NCBI GenBank assembly: GCA_048859965.1
Contig: JBLIZO010000063.1
Coordinates: 1-45,837, forward strand
Length of the DNA stretch: 45,837 bases
Source: Fluviibacter sp048859965
GTDB taxonomy: Bacteria; Pseudomonadota; Gammaproteobacteria; Burkholderiales; Rhodocyclaceae
Direction: 5' to 3'
The notes below the pieces were generated by a model. The model made no database searches and had not been told where the DNA came from. It saw only the letters and a list, made by a program, of their open reading frames with translations. The position numbers were made by a program, and so were the translations under genes. Below, in pieces: positions 25,700 through 34,133 of the stretch. Numbering within the stretch: the first letter of the stretch is position 1; the number at the start of each line of letters is the position of its first letter.

Positions 25700-26238
25700 T
25701 ATCCGGCACCCGACTGCAGTAGTTTTGATCGCAACCGGGGCTCGCTGGTACGCGGATCAAGCCAGATGCCGAAGAACAGCCGCGCGAAATCCGGATCACG
25801 GATCTGACCAATTTCGCGGTTGTTGTAAAGGAAGGTGGCCGAACCCGGACGGTAGATGCCAACAATCTGGTCGCCGGCCTTCACGTCGGGGAATATCCGC
25901 GACATAGCGACCGACCAATCGGCCAGCTGACGATCATTAGCGCCGAGCGCTCGCATCTGATCGACGCTGGCATCGACGATTCTGGCACCGGCGATATCGC
26001 GCTTGTAGGTGAGCTGTAGCGCGATCGGCGGATCAGACGGATTGGCGGCTGCCCAGAGCTGCGCCTCGTAGACCAGAAAACCGAAGCGGCGCATTTCTCC
26101 GGAGCCGTATTTCTGCAGCGTCAGTCCCCCGCTGAAATCACGGGTTTCGCCTGCGGCGCTCAATGCGCCGAGCAAACCGAGCACGAGGCACAAGCCGCGT
26201 GTCAGGCGGGCCATGCGGTGCATAACGATCCGCTGCAT
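25699..26238 (-). CDS. Chalcone isomerase-like exported protein
   Basis: This 179-residue protein has a signal peptide (about 1-30, LTRGLCLVLGLLGALSAAG) and the chalcone isomerase-like fold pattern (MRRFGFLVYEAQLWAA, LQLTYKRDI, VGIYRPGSATFLYNN, IGQIRDPDFARLFFGIWLDPRTSEPRLR). Bacterial members lack an established flavonoid role; related plant proteins bind fatty acids. The ATG overlaps the ovoA stop (TGATG), so it is coupled to ovoA. A lipid-binding role in the periplasm would suit the surrounding lipid genes, but this is inference. Confidence 0.85.
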   Translation of the reverse strand: MQRIVMHRMARLTRGLCLVLGLLGALSAAGETRDFSGGLTLQKYGSGEMRRFGFLVYEAQLWAAANPSDPPIALQLTYKRDIAGARIVDASVDQMRALGANDRQLADWSVAMSRIFPDVKAGDQIVGIYRPGSATFLYNNREIGQIRDPDFARLFFGIWLDPRTSEPRLRSKLLQSGAG

Positions 26239-28400
26239 CAGCGACGCTCCCAGCAGGTGACTTGCGCGACGGTGTGCTGGAACTTGCGCGCCGTTTCGCG
26301 GATGACGAAGGGGAGATCGCGCGGCGCGCCGAGCGGCAGGAAATCCCGCGACAACACGTCATTAAGCGCGTCGAGCGTGGTGTAGCGTTCGCCGTCTTTT
26401 TTGAAGCCGCCAAGCCACTGCGGGCGCGGGGTGTGCTCTTCCAACCAGGTATACGGCGAGGTGATGACAAGGACGCCGCCGGGGACAATGCGGCGTCCGA
26501 TGTCTTCAAGAAATTTACGCGGGTCGTAGAGCCGGTCGATCAGGTTGGCAGCAACGACGAGGTCATAGTCACGGTGCACCTCTTTGAGGTTGCAGGCATC
26601 GCCCTGCCAGAAGGCAACGCGTTTGACGCAGGCGTTGAACCCTCGTTGCGCGAGGCTGACTTCGCGGAAGGATTGCAACTCGCCTTCATCGGTGAGCGCA
26701 TAACGCACGAGCCCCCGACGGATGAGTTCGTCGGCGAGGTTGATGAAGCGCGCTGAAAAGTCGACACCGGCGACGGATTCGAAGCCGCCGTGAGCAAGCT
26801 CGAAGCTGGTGCGCCCGACGGCGCAACCGATGTCGAGGGCGCGACGGCGTGGCCGCCCTTGCGTGGCATCAAGCGCGATGCGGGCCACGGCTGCGGGGAA
26901 GTTAGGCACATCGAAATAGTTCTGACCATAATGAAACTCGGCGTACTGAGCGAGTAGCGCATCGTCTTCGTAGCGCGAAACCGCAGGCTCTGCCGGCGGC
27001 GCACCGACAACGTAACGAAAACCGGCGTGCTGAAAGAAGTGCCGACGGAACGCATAGCGCGAGGCGCGTAGCGCTTCATTGCCGCAGGAAATCCAGCTGC
27101 CGCCTTTCATGAGGTTGTGGCGTTCGTCGAAGGTGGGGATCGAGAAGTCATCGTAGAGCGGGTGCGCTTCGAAGCCGACGAAGGGATAAATCGGTGTACA
27201 TGTCCATTGCCAGACGTTGCCAACAACGTCATAGAAATCGCCGTGCGGGAAATGATCGACCGGCACGGCGCTGCAAGCACCGGCCAGCCTGCGCTGGGCA
27301 GGCGTGTCAGGGGTGACACCACCGAGGTCGTAGAGACGCACCCATTCGTCTTCGGTCGGCAAACGCACCGCCTGCCCGGTCTGCATGGCTTTCCAGACGC
27401 AGAAGGCGGCGGCCTCGTGACAGTTCACTTCGACCGGCCAATCCCAGGGCATGGGGACTTCTTCGCACATCAGGCGCAGGGTCCAGACACCTTCGCGACG
27501 ATGCCAGAAGGTGGGATGTGTCGCCGCAGCGTAGTCGCGCCAGCCCAACCCCTCCTCGTTCCAGTAACGCGCATCGCTATAACCACCGGCATCGACGAAG
27601 GCCAGGAACTCGGCGTTCGAAACCAGGTGTCGGCTGGCTTTGAAGGCGGGTACGTCGGCCTCATGACGGCCGTATTCGTTATCCCAGCCATAGCGGCGCG
27701 CATCACCGTCGGTGCAGGCGTCGTGATGCGGATCGCCCTTGCCGAGAACAATCGTTCCGCTGGCGACGTCGATCAAGCGATTGACCGGCGCCATGTCGGG
27801 TGAGCCGGCAATCGCCGGTGCCGGCTGCCAGGCCACCTGTGGTCGCACATAGTCCAGACGGTGCTGACGAATGAGAACGGAGGAGGTTTCCAGATGAATC
27901 AGTTCATGCTCGATCCCCATGAGGATGGACCACCAGGGGTTATCCCACCCCATCGGCGCTGTAAACGGCGCTTCGCGAATGACTTGGGTGACGAGCGCGC
28001 GTACCTGATCCCGGTAAGCTTTGACCTCGCCCACGCTGGGCCAGTCGTAATGCGCGTCGTTGAGATCATCCCAGCTCATTTCGTCCACACCGACTGCGAA
28101 CATGGCCTCGAAGCGCGGATTGACGCGCTCCGGAATCAGCTTGGCGAGCAGCAGCTTGTTGACGAAAAACGTTGCTGTATGACCATAGTAGAAAATCAGG
28201 GGATGCCGCAACGAAATCGGTTTTTCAATGTAGGCCGCATCGCTGACCAGGCAGGTAAACAGCGACTCGTAGCGATCGAAAGATTCGCTGAAATAGCGCA
28301 GCAGATCGGCACGTAGCGCGGTCGCATCCCGATCGCACCAATCGGGCGAGACCGGAAACGGCGCTGTTGTCGGCAGATGGGACAGGTCTTTCAATTTCAT
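26238..28400 (-). CDS. ovoA: OvoA-type 5-histidylcysteine sulfoxide synthase / N-methyltransferase
   Basis: OvoA joins cysteine to C5 of histidine with oxygen and non-haem iron, and its C-terminal domain later N-methylates 5-thiohistidine to give ovothiol A. From the ATG at 28400 the protein has 720 residues. The DinB-like iron domain carries H165-ELI-H169-L-E171 (HX3HXE). The formylglycine-generating-enzyme-like domain covers about 215-460 (VNCHEAAAFCVWKAM, VVGNVWQWTCTPIYPF, MKGGSWISCGNEALR). A SAM methyltransferase domain runs from about 490 to the end with DIGCAVGRTSFELA. The two-domain fusion separates OvoA from EgtB. The PLP sulfoxide lyase (OvoB) is not in the window. An operator-like palindrome lies upstream. 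Confidence 0.93.
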   Translation of the reverse strand: MKLKDLSHLPTTAPFPVSPDWCDRDATALRADLLRYFSESFDRYESLFTCLVSDAAYIEKPISLRHPLIFYYGHTATFFVNKLLLAKLIPERVNPRFEAMFAVGVDEMSWDDLNDAHYDWPSVGEVKAYRDQVRALVTQVIREAPFTAPMGWDNPWWSILMGIEHELIHLETSSVLIRQHRLDYVRPQVAWQPAPAIAGSPDMAPVNRLIDVASGTIVLGKGDPHHDACTDGDARRYGWDNEYGRHEADVPAFKASRHLVSNAEFLAFVDAGGYSDARYWNEEGLGWRDYAAATHPTFWHRREGVWTLRLMCEEVPMPWDWPVEVNCHEAAAFCVWKAMQTGQAVRLPTEDEWVRLYDLGGVTPDTPAQRRLAGACSAVPVDHFPHGDFYDVVGNVWQWTCTPIYPFVGFEAHPLYDDFSIPTFDERHNLMKGGSWISCGNEALRASRYAFRRHFFQHAGFRYVVGAPPAEPAVSRYEDDALLAQYAEFHYGQNYFDVPNFPAAVARIALDATQGRPRRRALDIGCAVGRTSFELAHGGFESVAGVDFSARFINLADELIRRGLVRYALTDEGELQSFREVSLAQRGFNACVKRVAFWQGDACNLKEVHRDYDLVVAANLIDRLYDPRKFLEDIGRRIVPGGVLVITSPYTWLEEHTPRPQWLGGFKKDGERYTTLDALNDVLSRDFLPLGAPRDLPFVIRETARKFQHTVAQVTCWERR

Positions 28401-28469
28401 GAAACGTTCTCTGGCGATAGCGGTGACTTGGTACCGAGATACACAAGCAAGATTCAGATTGATGGCATT

Positions 28470-28499
28470 TTGACCGATTGAACCACAAATCACTATTTT
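28470..28499 (+). promoter_or_regulatory. Candidate promoter of sbtA-sbtB
   Basis: TTGACC (28470-28475), an 18-base spacer and TATTTT (28494-28499) resemble the gpx promoter (same -10). The operator-like palindrome at 28498-28510 overlaps its -10/start region, which would allow direct repression. Confidence 0.45.
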
Positions 28500-28510
28500 G
28501 TCCTAGACAG
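28498..28510. promoter_or_regulatory. Third operator-like palindrome (ovoA/sbtA gap)
   Basis: TTGTCCTAGACAG has the same TTGTC-N3-GACAA layout as the two litR/gpx sites with one mismatch in the last base. It lies centrally between the divergent ovoA and sbtA genes, flanked on both sides by candidate -10 boxes. It links both genes to the LitR-type regulator, by inference. Confidence 0.65.
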
Positions 28511-28515
28511 AATAG

Positions 28516-28544
28516 ATTTTAAGTCCTACTATATCACTCAGGAA
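28516..28544 (-). promoter_or_regulatory. Candidate promoter of ovoA
   Basis: On the minus strand TAAAAT (28521-28516) is preceded at 17 bases by TTCCTG (28544-28539), a weak -35. Initiation would fall inside the palindrome at 28498-28510, leaving a leader of about 105 bases before the ovoA ATG. Confidence 0.4.
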
Positions 28545-28564
28545 TTAACTTCAACGTTTGCGCG

Positions 28565-29506
28565 ATGTCTGACCCCGTTATTCTTTTCTTTCTTCTGGGC
28601 CTTGGCGCCAGTCTGATCCGATCCGACCTCAAGATTCCTGGCGTGCTCTACGAAAGCCTGAGTATCTTTCTGTTGCTCGCCATCGGCCTGAAAGGTGGGG
28701 TGGCGCTATCCAAACAGGCAGCCGGAGACATACTGGGACCCATTTTACTGGTTGTCATGGTGGCTTCGCTGATTCCGTTACTGGGCTTTACGATCGCCCG
28801 TCGCGTGGGTCGTTACAACTGCGCCAACGCGGGCGCTTTAGCAGCGCACTACGGTTCGGTGAGCGTGGTGACATTTGCGGTCGCTTCGAGTTTTCTGATG
28901 CGTCAGTCCGTTCAGGCTGAGGGCTATATGGCCGTATTTCTCGTGGTGTTGGAAATCCCCGGGCTGCTGATCGGCGTCGCCCTTGCGCGGCTGGGTGCAG
29001 GCCAGACACGCTGGCTGGCGCTCTTTCATGAAATTATCACGGGAAAAAGCATTGTCTTACTGATCGGCGGGCTCCTCATTGGCTATGTCTGCGGCGAAGA
29101 AGGCTCGGCATCGATCACACCGCTCTTCTTCGGACTGTTCAAAGGACTGTTGGCGATCTTCCTGCTCGAGATGGGATTGGTTACCGCCGGCCGGATCACG
29201 GACCTGAAGCGATCCGGCATATTCCTGGTCGGCTTTGGTGTGTTGATGCCGTTATTGTCAGCCGCGCTGGGGCTTATCACCGGCTGGATACTGAACCTGA
29301 GCGTGGGCGGTACGACGCTGTTGGCAACACTGTTCGCCAGCGCCTCTTATATCGCCGCCCCCGCTGCGGTGCGCATGGCTGTCCCCGAAGCCAATCCCTC
29401 GCTATCGATCGGCGCCAGTCTCGGCGTCACCTTTCCGTTCAATATCACCATCGGTATCCCGCTTTACTTCGCGGCTAGCCAGTGGCTTCTGGGAGTTGCC
29501 GTATGA
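28565..29506 (+). CDS. sbtA: SbtA-type sodium-dependent bicarbonate transporter
   Basis: SbtA proteins import bicarbonate with sodium. The 313-residue protein has about ten hydrophobic segments with the family pattern: the start PVILFFLLGLGASLIRSDLKIP, LLLAIGLKGGVAL, AAHYGSVSVVTFA, VVLEIPGLLIGV, a second half FLLEMGLVTAGRI, and FASASYIAAPAAVRMAVPEANPS near the end. It is shorter than cyanobacterial SbtA (about 370) because the central loop is short, as in many proteobacterial forms. It overlaps sbtB by 4 bases and is divergent from ovoA with the LitR-type palindrome between them. No RubisCO or carboxysome gene is in the window, so its metabolic purpose is open. Confidence 0.92.
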   Translation: MSDPVILFFLLGLGASLIRSDLKIPGVLYESLSIFLLLAIGLKGGVALSKQAAGDILGPILLVVMVASLIPLLGFTIARRVGRYNCANAGALAAHYGSVSVVTFAVASSFLMRQSVQAEGYMAVFLVVLEIPGLLIGVALARLGAGQTRWLALFHEIITGKSIVLLIGGLLIGYVCGEEGSASITPLFFGLFKGLLAIFLLEMGLVTAGRITDLKRSGIFLVGFGVLMPLLSAALGLITGWILNLSVGGTTLLATLFASASYIAAPAAVRMAVPEANPSLSIGASLGVTFPFNITIGIPLYFAASQWLLGVAV

Positions 29507-29811
29507 CTTCGCGTTTGGTTATCCGCAAACTGATCACCGTGGTGTGCGAAACGGCCATCGAAGATGAACTGACTCGTGCACTATCGGCAGTGGGCGCTAC
29601 GGGCTATACAGTGAGCGATGCGCGTGGCAAAGGCGCACACGGTCTGCGCGACGGCTCATGGTCAGAAAATGCGAATATCCGCATTGAGGTTCTCTGTGAT
29701 GCGGATGTTGCCAGCCGTATTCTCGATTTGCTGGTCGAGACCTACTATCCGCACTACACGCTGGTCACCTTCGTCACCGATGTCGGTGTGTTGCGCCCGA
29801 ACAAATTCTGA
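29503..29811 (+). CDS. sbtB: SbtB-type PII-like regulator of SbtA
   Basis: This 102-residue trimeric PII-like protein should control SbtA in response to adenine nucleotides, as known for cyanobacterial SbtB. Seen are the N-terminal strand LVIRKLITVVCETAIEDELTRAL, the T-loop region GYTVSDARGKGAHGLRDGSW and the second strand pair IRIEVLCDADVASRIL...YYPHYTLVTFVTDVGVLRP. The C-terminal cysteine-bearing R-loop of some cyanobacterial forms is absent; the protein ends RPNKF. The ATG overlaps the sbtA stop (ATGA). The frame is open to 29482, but that start would lie inside sbtA. Confidence 0.9.
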   Translation: MTSRLVIRKLITVVCETAIEDELTRALSAVGATGYTVSDARGKGAHGLRDGSWSENANIRIEVLCDADVASRILDLLVETYYPHYTLVTFVTDVGVLRPNKF

Positions 29812-29812
29812 C

Positions 29813-30523
29813 TCAACGTAAGCTTACAATCCAGCGGGTATACAGTCGATCAGCCAGCTGTCGCAAAGCAGGGAGTTCGACATCGATCATACCGAGGATT
29901 TCTGGTGGTTGCTGTATGGATGGCGACGGCGCTTCGGCGCCCATTTCAGCTTCCCAGTGCGCACACCAGCCGACGATCATTTCCGGCGTCATTTCCACAT
30001 GGCACTGCATTGCCAGATGCGGGCCCAAGACAACGATCTGGTTCGCACAATAGTCGCTGCTGGCGATGCGTTTCGCCTGCATCGGTAGGGTAAAGGTTTC
30101 GCCGTGCCATTGAAAGACGGTGCGCGGCGATGCCAGGTCCTCACCGAACCAGTACGCAGCTTCTGGTGACGGCGCGAGTGATACCCTGCTCCAGCCGACT
30201 TCCTTGACCCGATTCCGGATCACTCGGCCACCCAGTGCTTTACTGATGAGCTGCCCACCCAGGCAGTGGCCGATCATGGGGCGATCCTTGACGAAAGCGT
30301 CGCGAATCAGGGCGGTCACTTGCGCGATCCATGGCAGCGGGTCATTGACGCTCATCGGGCCGCCCATGAGGCAGAGTCCGGCAAAGGCATCGATACGAGT
30401 CGGCACAGAATCGCCTTCGTCAATGCAAATCAGTTCGTGCGGGATCGAGCGTGCTTCGAGAAATTCGGCGAAGTAGCCGGGGCCTTCTCCGGCGGAAAAA
30501 CGACAGATGGCGACAGGTTTCAC
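29813..30523 (-). CDS. Class I glutamine amidotransferase
   Basis: This 236-residue protein has the class I glutamine amidotransferase fold of the GMP synthase-like group. The nucleophile cysteine is in GHCLGGQ (about C87) and the histidine in QCHVEMT, with oxyanion-loop LMGGPMSVND near 52. The EM residue context (HVEM) supplies the expected glutamate. Stand-alone proteins of this kind may hydrolyse gamma-glutamyl compounds; the substrate is unknown. It starts with GTG, with AAGGA six bases upstream. It lies 86 bases after phaC on the same strand and converges on sbtB with one base between stops. Confidence 0.88.
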   Translation of the reverse strand: MKPVAICRFSAGEGPGYFAEFLEARSIPHELICIDEGDSVPTRIDAFAGLCLMGGPMSVNDPLPWIAQVTALIRDAFVKDRPMIGHCLGGQLISKALGGRVIRNRVKEVGWSRVSLAPSPEAAYWFGEDLASPRTVFQWHGETFTLPMQAKRIASSDYCANQIVVLGPHLAMQCHVEMTPEMIVGWCAHWEAEMGAEAPSPSIQQPPEILGMIDVELPALRQLADRLYTRWIVSLR

Positions 30524-30609
30524 GATAGTCCTTTCTTGCAGCGATCATGTTGATCCGACTGAAGCAGGATTCATGCCCAAATAGGAAACCGCCGTCTTGC
30601 TACGCCATT

Positions 30610-32373
30610 TCAGGCCGCCGAATGGTCTGCCGTCTGTCTGACGTAAGTGCCTGGCGCCGGACTGAGCGCCGGATAGGCCTTGCTGGCTAACGGTCGCGCT
30701 GCCACCCACTTGCCGGTGCGGGCATGCAACCACGTAAACCAGTCGGGCCACCAGGAGCCGGTACGCTCTTCGGCGCGTGACTCCCAGTCCGGCACCTGCT
30801 CCGTACTGAGGATATCGCTGACGCGGTACGTCCGTTTGGAATCCGCGCGGGGTGGATTAATGATGCCGAGGATATGGCCGGAACTCGACAGCACGCCACG
30901 CTTGGGTGCGGGGATGAGGCGGTTGATATGTGCCACCGAACGCCAGGGCGCGATATGATCGTCTTCGGCGGCAACCACGTAGGTTGGCTGCACAATCTGC
31001 CCGAGATCGATGGGGGTGCCGCACAGCGAGAGTGCGTTGGGCACAATCAACCGGTTATTGAGATACAGCTCACGTAAATACCAGACATACATGGCGGCGG
31101 GTAATCGCGTACTGTCCATGTTCCAGTACAAGACGTCATTAGCCTTACCAGGCTGACCGTAGAGGTAGCGTTGCACAGCCACATCCCAGATCAGGCTGTT
31201 GGAGCGCAACAGTCGGAAGGCAGCCGACATCGATTTGCCATCGAGATAGCCCACACGATTGACGGTCTCAGTGAGGTAATCCACGCTGGCCGGATCAATA
31301 AACACTTCGATGTGACCGGGGTAATGGTAATCGACCAGCGTTGCAAACGTTGTCCAGTGCGGCACGCGCACTTTGCGCTTGGACTGTCTGGCGCGCACGT
31401 TCTCGATGGCCATCCACATGGCGAGCGCGGCCCCGCCGATGCAGTAGCCGACCGCATGGACTTCCGGATTGCCCGACAGGGCAATGGCGGTATCGATGGC
31501 GACACTGATGCCCTGCGTCAGGTAGTCGTCCATGGTCGTGGCAGCCATGGCCGCCGTCGGGTTGCGCCAACTGGTCACGTACACATCGAAGCCATCATCC
31601 AACAGATGTTTGACCAAGCTCTGCTGCGGCGTGAGGTCAACGATGTAGAACTTGTTGATCCAGGGAGTGACCAGGACGATGGGCATGCTGCGCTGTTTGG
31701 CCGTCGTCGGCGCGTAATGCAGCACTTCGAGCAGTTCGTTACGAAAGACAACGGCACCCGGCGTGAGCGCCAGATCCTTGCCTACCGTATAGGCTGAAAG
31801 ATCCGTCAGGGGCAGCCGCCGATGTTGCAAATCGCTGACAAAAAGCGTGAACCCATGCTGCAAGCTGCGCCCGTGCGTCTCCAACGCACGTTTCTGCGCG
31901 TGGGGGTTGGTGGCGAGGAAATTGGTCGGCGCCAGAATATTGGCGTATTTGCGGAACCAGAAGGCTGCTTTACGCCGCTCTCGATGGTCCATCCCCGGGG
32001 TTTCAGCCAACATCCGCTCAAACGCCTGCGAGAGATACAGATAACGCTCCAGCAGATTGCGGTAAAACGGGTCTGCCTGCCAGGCCGGGTCAGTAAAACG
32101 TCGATCGAAGGGCTCCGGGGTTATCAGCGTTTCGGACGCTGCGCCCCAGGTGCGCTTCCACGCGTTTTGCGACAACTCGGTCAGATCTTTCAGCATCTGT
32201 GTCGAAGCCGCCGTCAGTTCGGCCGGGTGCGACAGCCAGGCCTGCATGGCGCTGACAATCGGCAGCATCACCCCCATCGGGTCAATGCGGCCCTCGGCGT
32301 TCTGGTACCACTCGGGACGATTGTCCTTGAGGTGGGCCCAGAAACCGTTCTTTTGCAGCAGCGGGCTTTTCAT
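30610..32373 (-). CDS. phaC: Class I-type poly(3-hydroxyalkanoate) synthase
   Basis: PhaC polymerises hydroxyacyl-CoA into storage granules. The 587-residue protein has the N-terminal PhaC region and an alpha/beta hydrolase domain with the lipase-like box G309-Y-C311-IGG (nucleophile C311), D472 in EDDHIAPW and H500 in SSGHILGI. Also seen are VTPWINKFYIVDL and YVTSWRNP. No phaA, phaB, phaP or phaR is nearby. It follows the malic enzyme gene by 10 bases on the same strand, so the two are probably co-transcribed; malic enzyme would release CO2 and reducing power from malate, which fits carbon storage. Confidence 0.93.
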   Translation of the reverse strand: MKSPLLQKNGFWAHLKDNRPEWYQNAEGRIDPMGVMLPIVSAMQAWLSHPAELTAASTQMLKDLTELSQNAWKRTWGAASETLITPEPFDRRFTDPAWQADPFYRNLLERYLYLSQAFERMLAETPGMDHRERRKAAFWFRKYANILAPTNFLATNPHAQKRALETHGRSLQHGFTLFVSDLQHRRLPLTDLSAYTVGKDLALTPGAVVFRNELLEVLHYAPTTAKQRSMPIVLVTPWINKFYIVDLTPQQSLVKHLLDDGFDVYVTSWRNPTAAMAATTMDDYLTQGISVAIDTAIALSGNPEVHAVGYCIGGAALAMWMAIENVRARQSKRKVRVPHWTTFATLVDYHYPGHIEVFIDPASVDYLTETVNRVGYLDGKSMSAAFRLLRSNSLIWDVAVQRYLYGQPGKANDVLYWNMDSTRLPAAMYVWYLRELYLNNRLIVPNALSLCGTPIDLGQIVQPTYVVAAEDDHIAPWRSVAHINRLIPAPKRGVLSSSGHILGIINPPRADSKRTYRVSDILSTEQVPDWESRAEERTGSWWPDWFTWLHARTGKWVAARPLASKAYPALSPAPGTYVRQTADHSAA

Positions 32374-32383
32374 GGCACCAGGA

Positions 32384-34003
32384 TCAGGCCGGATACGTGG
32401 GCTTGAAGGCTAATGCCCGAATATGGCTCTCGATGTTGGCCGGACGACTTGCGCGCGCCAGGTTCTGGTCAAAAACGTATTCGGCAATTTTGGCCGCGGT
32501 GCGCAATGAGGCATCCAAAATCTGCGACTGCGGGGGATAAATCAGACCCACATCCAGCGAGGCCTGCGTTACCTGTTCGGCCACAGCCTTGGCGGCCACG
32601 ATAAACATCGCTTGTGTCACGCGGGTGGCCTCGGTCGCCAGCACGGCCATCCCCATGGCGGGGAAAATGTAGACGTTGTTACCCTGCCCCGGCACAAATT
32701 TGCGGCCATTGATCGCCACCGGCTCGAAGGGGCTGCCGCTCGCAAAGATGGCCTGACCATTGGACCAGCGGTAAGCCTCTTCGGCGGTACATTCCGAGCG
32801 CGACGTGGGATTGGAGTACGGGAAAATAATGGGACGCGCATTAAGGCGCGACATCGCCTCAATGACGGGCTGATTGAACAGCTTGGGGACGGTGCTTACG
32901 CCGATAATGGCCGTGGGTTTAATGGACTCAATCGCTTCAACAAAGCTGCGGGTCGGCGCATGGGTGTGCGTAAAAGGCTTCTGGAAGTCGGCAATGTCTG
33001 TTCGGGTGTCTTCAAGCAGGCCGTTCACATCGAACAACCAGCAACGGGCCCGGGCTTCATCAATACTCAGCCCCTCGAGCACCATCGCCTCACTGATCAA
33101 CTCAGCGATCCCCGTGCCGGCCGAGCCGGCGCCCATGAAGAGAAAGCGCTGATCGGTCAGCTTCTGCCCGGAGATACGCAGGGCGCCATAAATACCCGCC
33201 AATGCCACGGCGGCTGTCCCCTGTATATCGTCGTTGTAGGTACATATTTTGTCGCGATAACGCGCCAGGATCGGTACGGCATTGATATTGGCAAAGTCTT
33301 CCCACTGCAGACAGCATTTGGGATAGAGCGCCTGCACGGCCTGTACAAACTCTTCAATAAACGCGTCGTATTCCGCACCGCGTACGCGCTGCTGACGCAA
33401 CCCGAGATACAGCGGATCTTCCAGATATTGCGGGTTATTGGTGCCGACATCCAGGGTAATCGGCAGCGTCAATTGCGGCGGCACACCGGCGACGGCAGTG
33501 TAGAGGGCGAGCTTGCCGACCGGGATGCCCATGCCGTTGACACCGAGATCACCGAGGCCGAGAATCCGCTCACCGTCGGTCACAACGATAAAGCGAATGT
33601 CCTGTTGCGGCCAATGCGCAAGCAGTTCCTTGAGACGCCCCTTGGCGGTAATCGGGAGATAAATCCCACGCGCAGCGCGGTAGAAATGGTCAAATTTCTG
33701 GCAGGCTTCACCAACAGTCGGGGTGTAGACGAGTGGCATGAAGGTCGCCGGGTCAGACATAATGACTGCAAAAAACAATGTCTGGTTACGGCTCTGTAAA
33801 TCCGAGAGCAGCAGGTATTTCTGCAGGTCGTTATCCAGCGCCGCCAGTTGCAGATGAATGCGCGCAACCTGGAGATCCAGGGTGTCAACGCCGATCGGTA
33901 GCAGCCCCTCCAAACCATACTGGCTTCGCTCATTTGTACTAAAAGCCGTGCCACGATTCTGTACCGGATCATGCAGTAACGAAAGGCCTGGGGTCGAGGT
34001 CAT
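32384..34003 (-). CDS. maeA: NAD-dependent malic enzyme
   Basis: The enzyme oxidatively decarboxylates malate to pyruvate. The ATG at 34003 has AGGAG six bases upstream and gives 539 residues, normal for the SfcA/MaeA type. Seen are LVYTPTVGEACQ, the active-site RFIVVTDGERILGLGDLG, the metal-binding YNDDIQGTAAV and the Rossmann loop FMGAGSAGTGIAE near residue 290. NAD rather than NADP preference follows from family resemblance, not from a residue I could test. It is divergent from fumC (class II fumarase), so enzymes that make and consume malate sit back to back. Confidence 0.93.
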   Translation of the reverse strand: MTSTPGLSLLHDPVQNRGTAFSTNERSQYGLEGLLPIGVDTLDLQVARIHLQLAALDNDLQKYLLLSDLQSRNQTLFFAVIMSDPATFMPLVYTPTVGEACQKFDHFYRAARGIYLPITAKGRLKELLAHWPQQDIRFIVVTDGERILGLGDLGVNGMGIPVGKLALYTAVAGVPPQLTLPITLDVGTNNPQYLEDPLYLGLRQQRVRGAEYDAFIEEFVQAVQALYPKCCLQWEDFANINAVPILARYRDKICTYNDDIQGTAAVALAGIYGALRISGQKLTDQRFLFMGAGSAGTGIAELISEAMVLEGLSIDEARARCWLFDVNGLLEDTRTDIADFQKPFTHTHAPTRSFVEAIESIKPTAIIGVSTVPKLFNQPVIEAMSRLNARPIIFPYSNPTSRSECTAEEAYRWSNGQAIFASGSPFEPVAINGRKFVPGQGNNVYIFPAMGMAVLATEATRVTQAMFIVAAKAVAEQVTQASLDVGLIYPPQSQILDASLRTAAKIAEYVFDQNLARASRPANIESHIRALAFKPTYPA

Positions 34004-34133
34004 CAATGGCTCCTGTTTACAAGGGAAAGGTTATACTGCCGCACAGAAAGCGGACTTTCACGCAATGTTAATACAACTTCTAATGACCGCACTATGACAC
34101 CTTTGGTTCACAGTGCGCCCTAAAGGATAGATC

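Noticed and set aside
26238..28400. EgtB (ergothioneine) instead of OvoA
   Set aside because: The iron domain and FGE-like domain are shared, but the fused C-terminal methyltransferase with DIGCAVGRTSFEL is the OvoA arrangement, and no egtD is present nearby.
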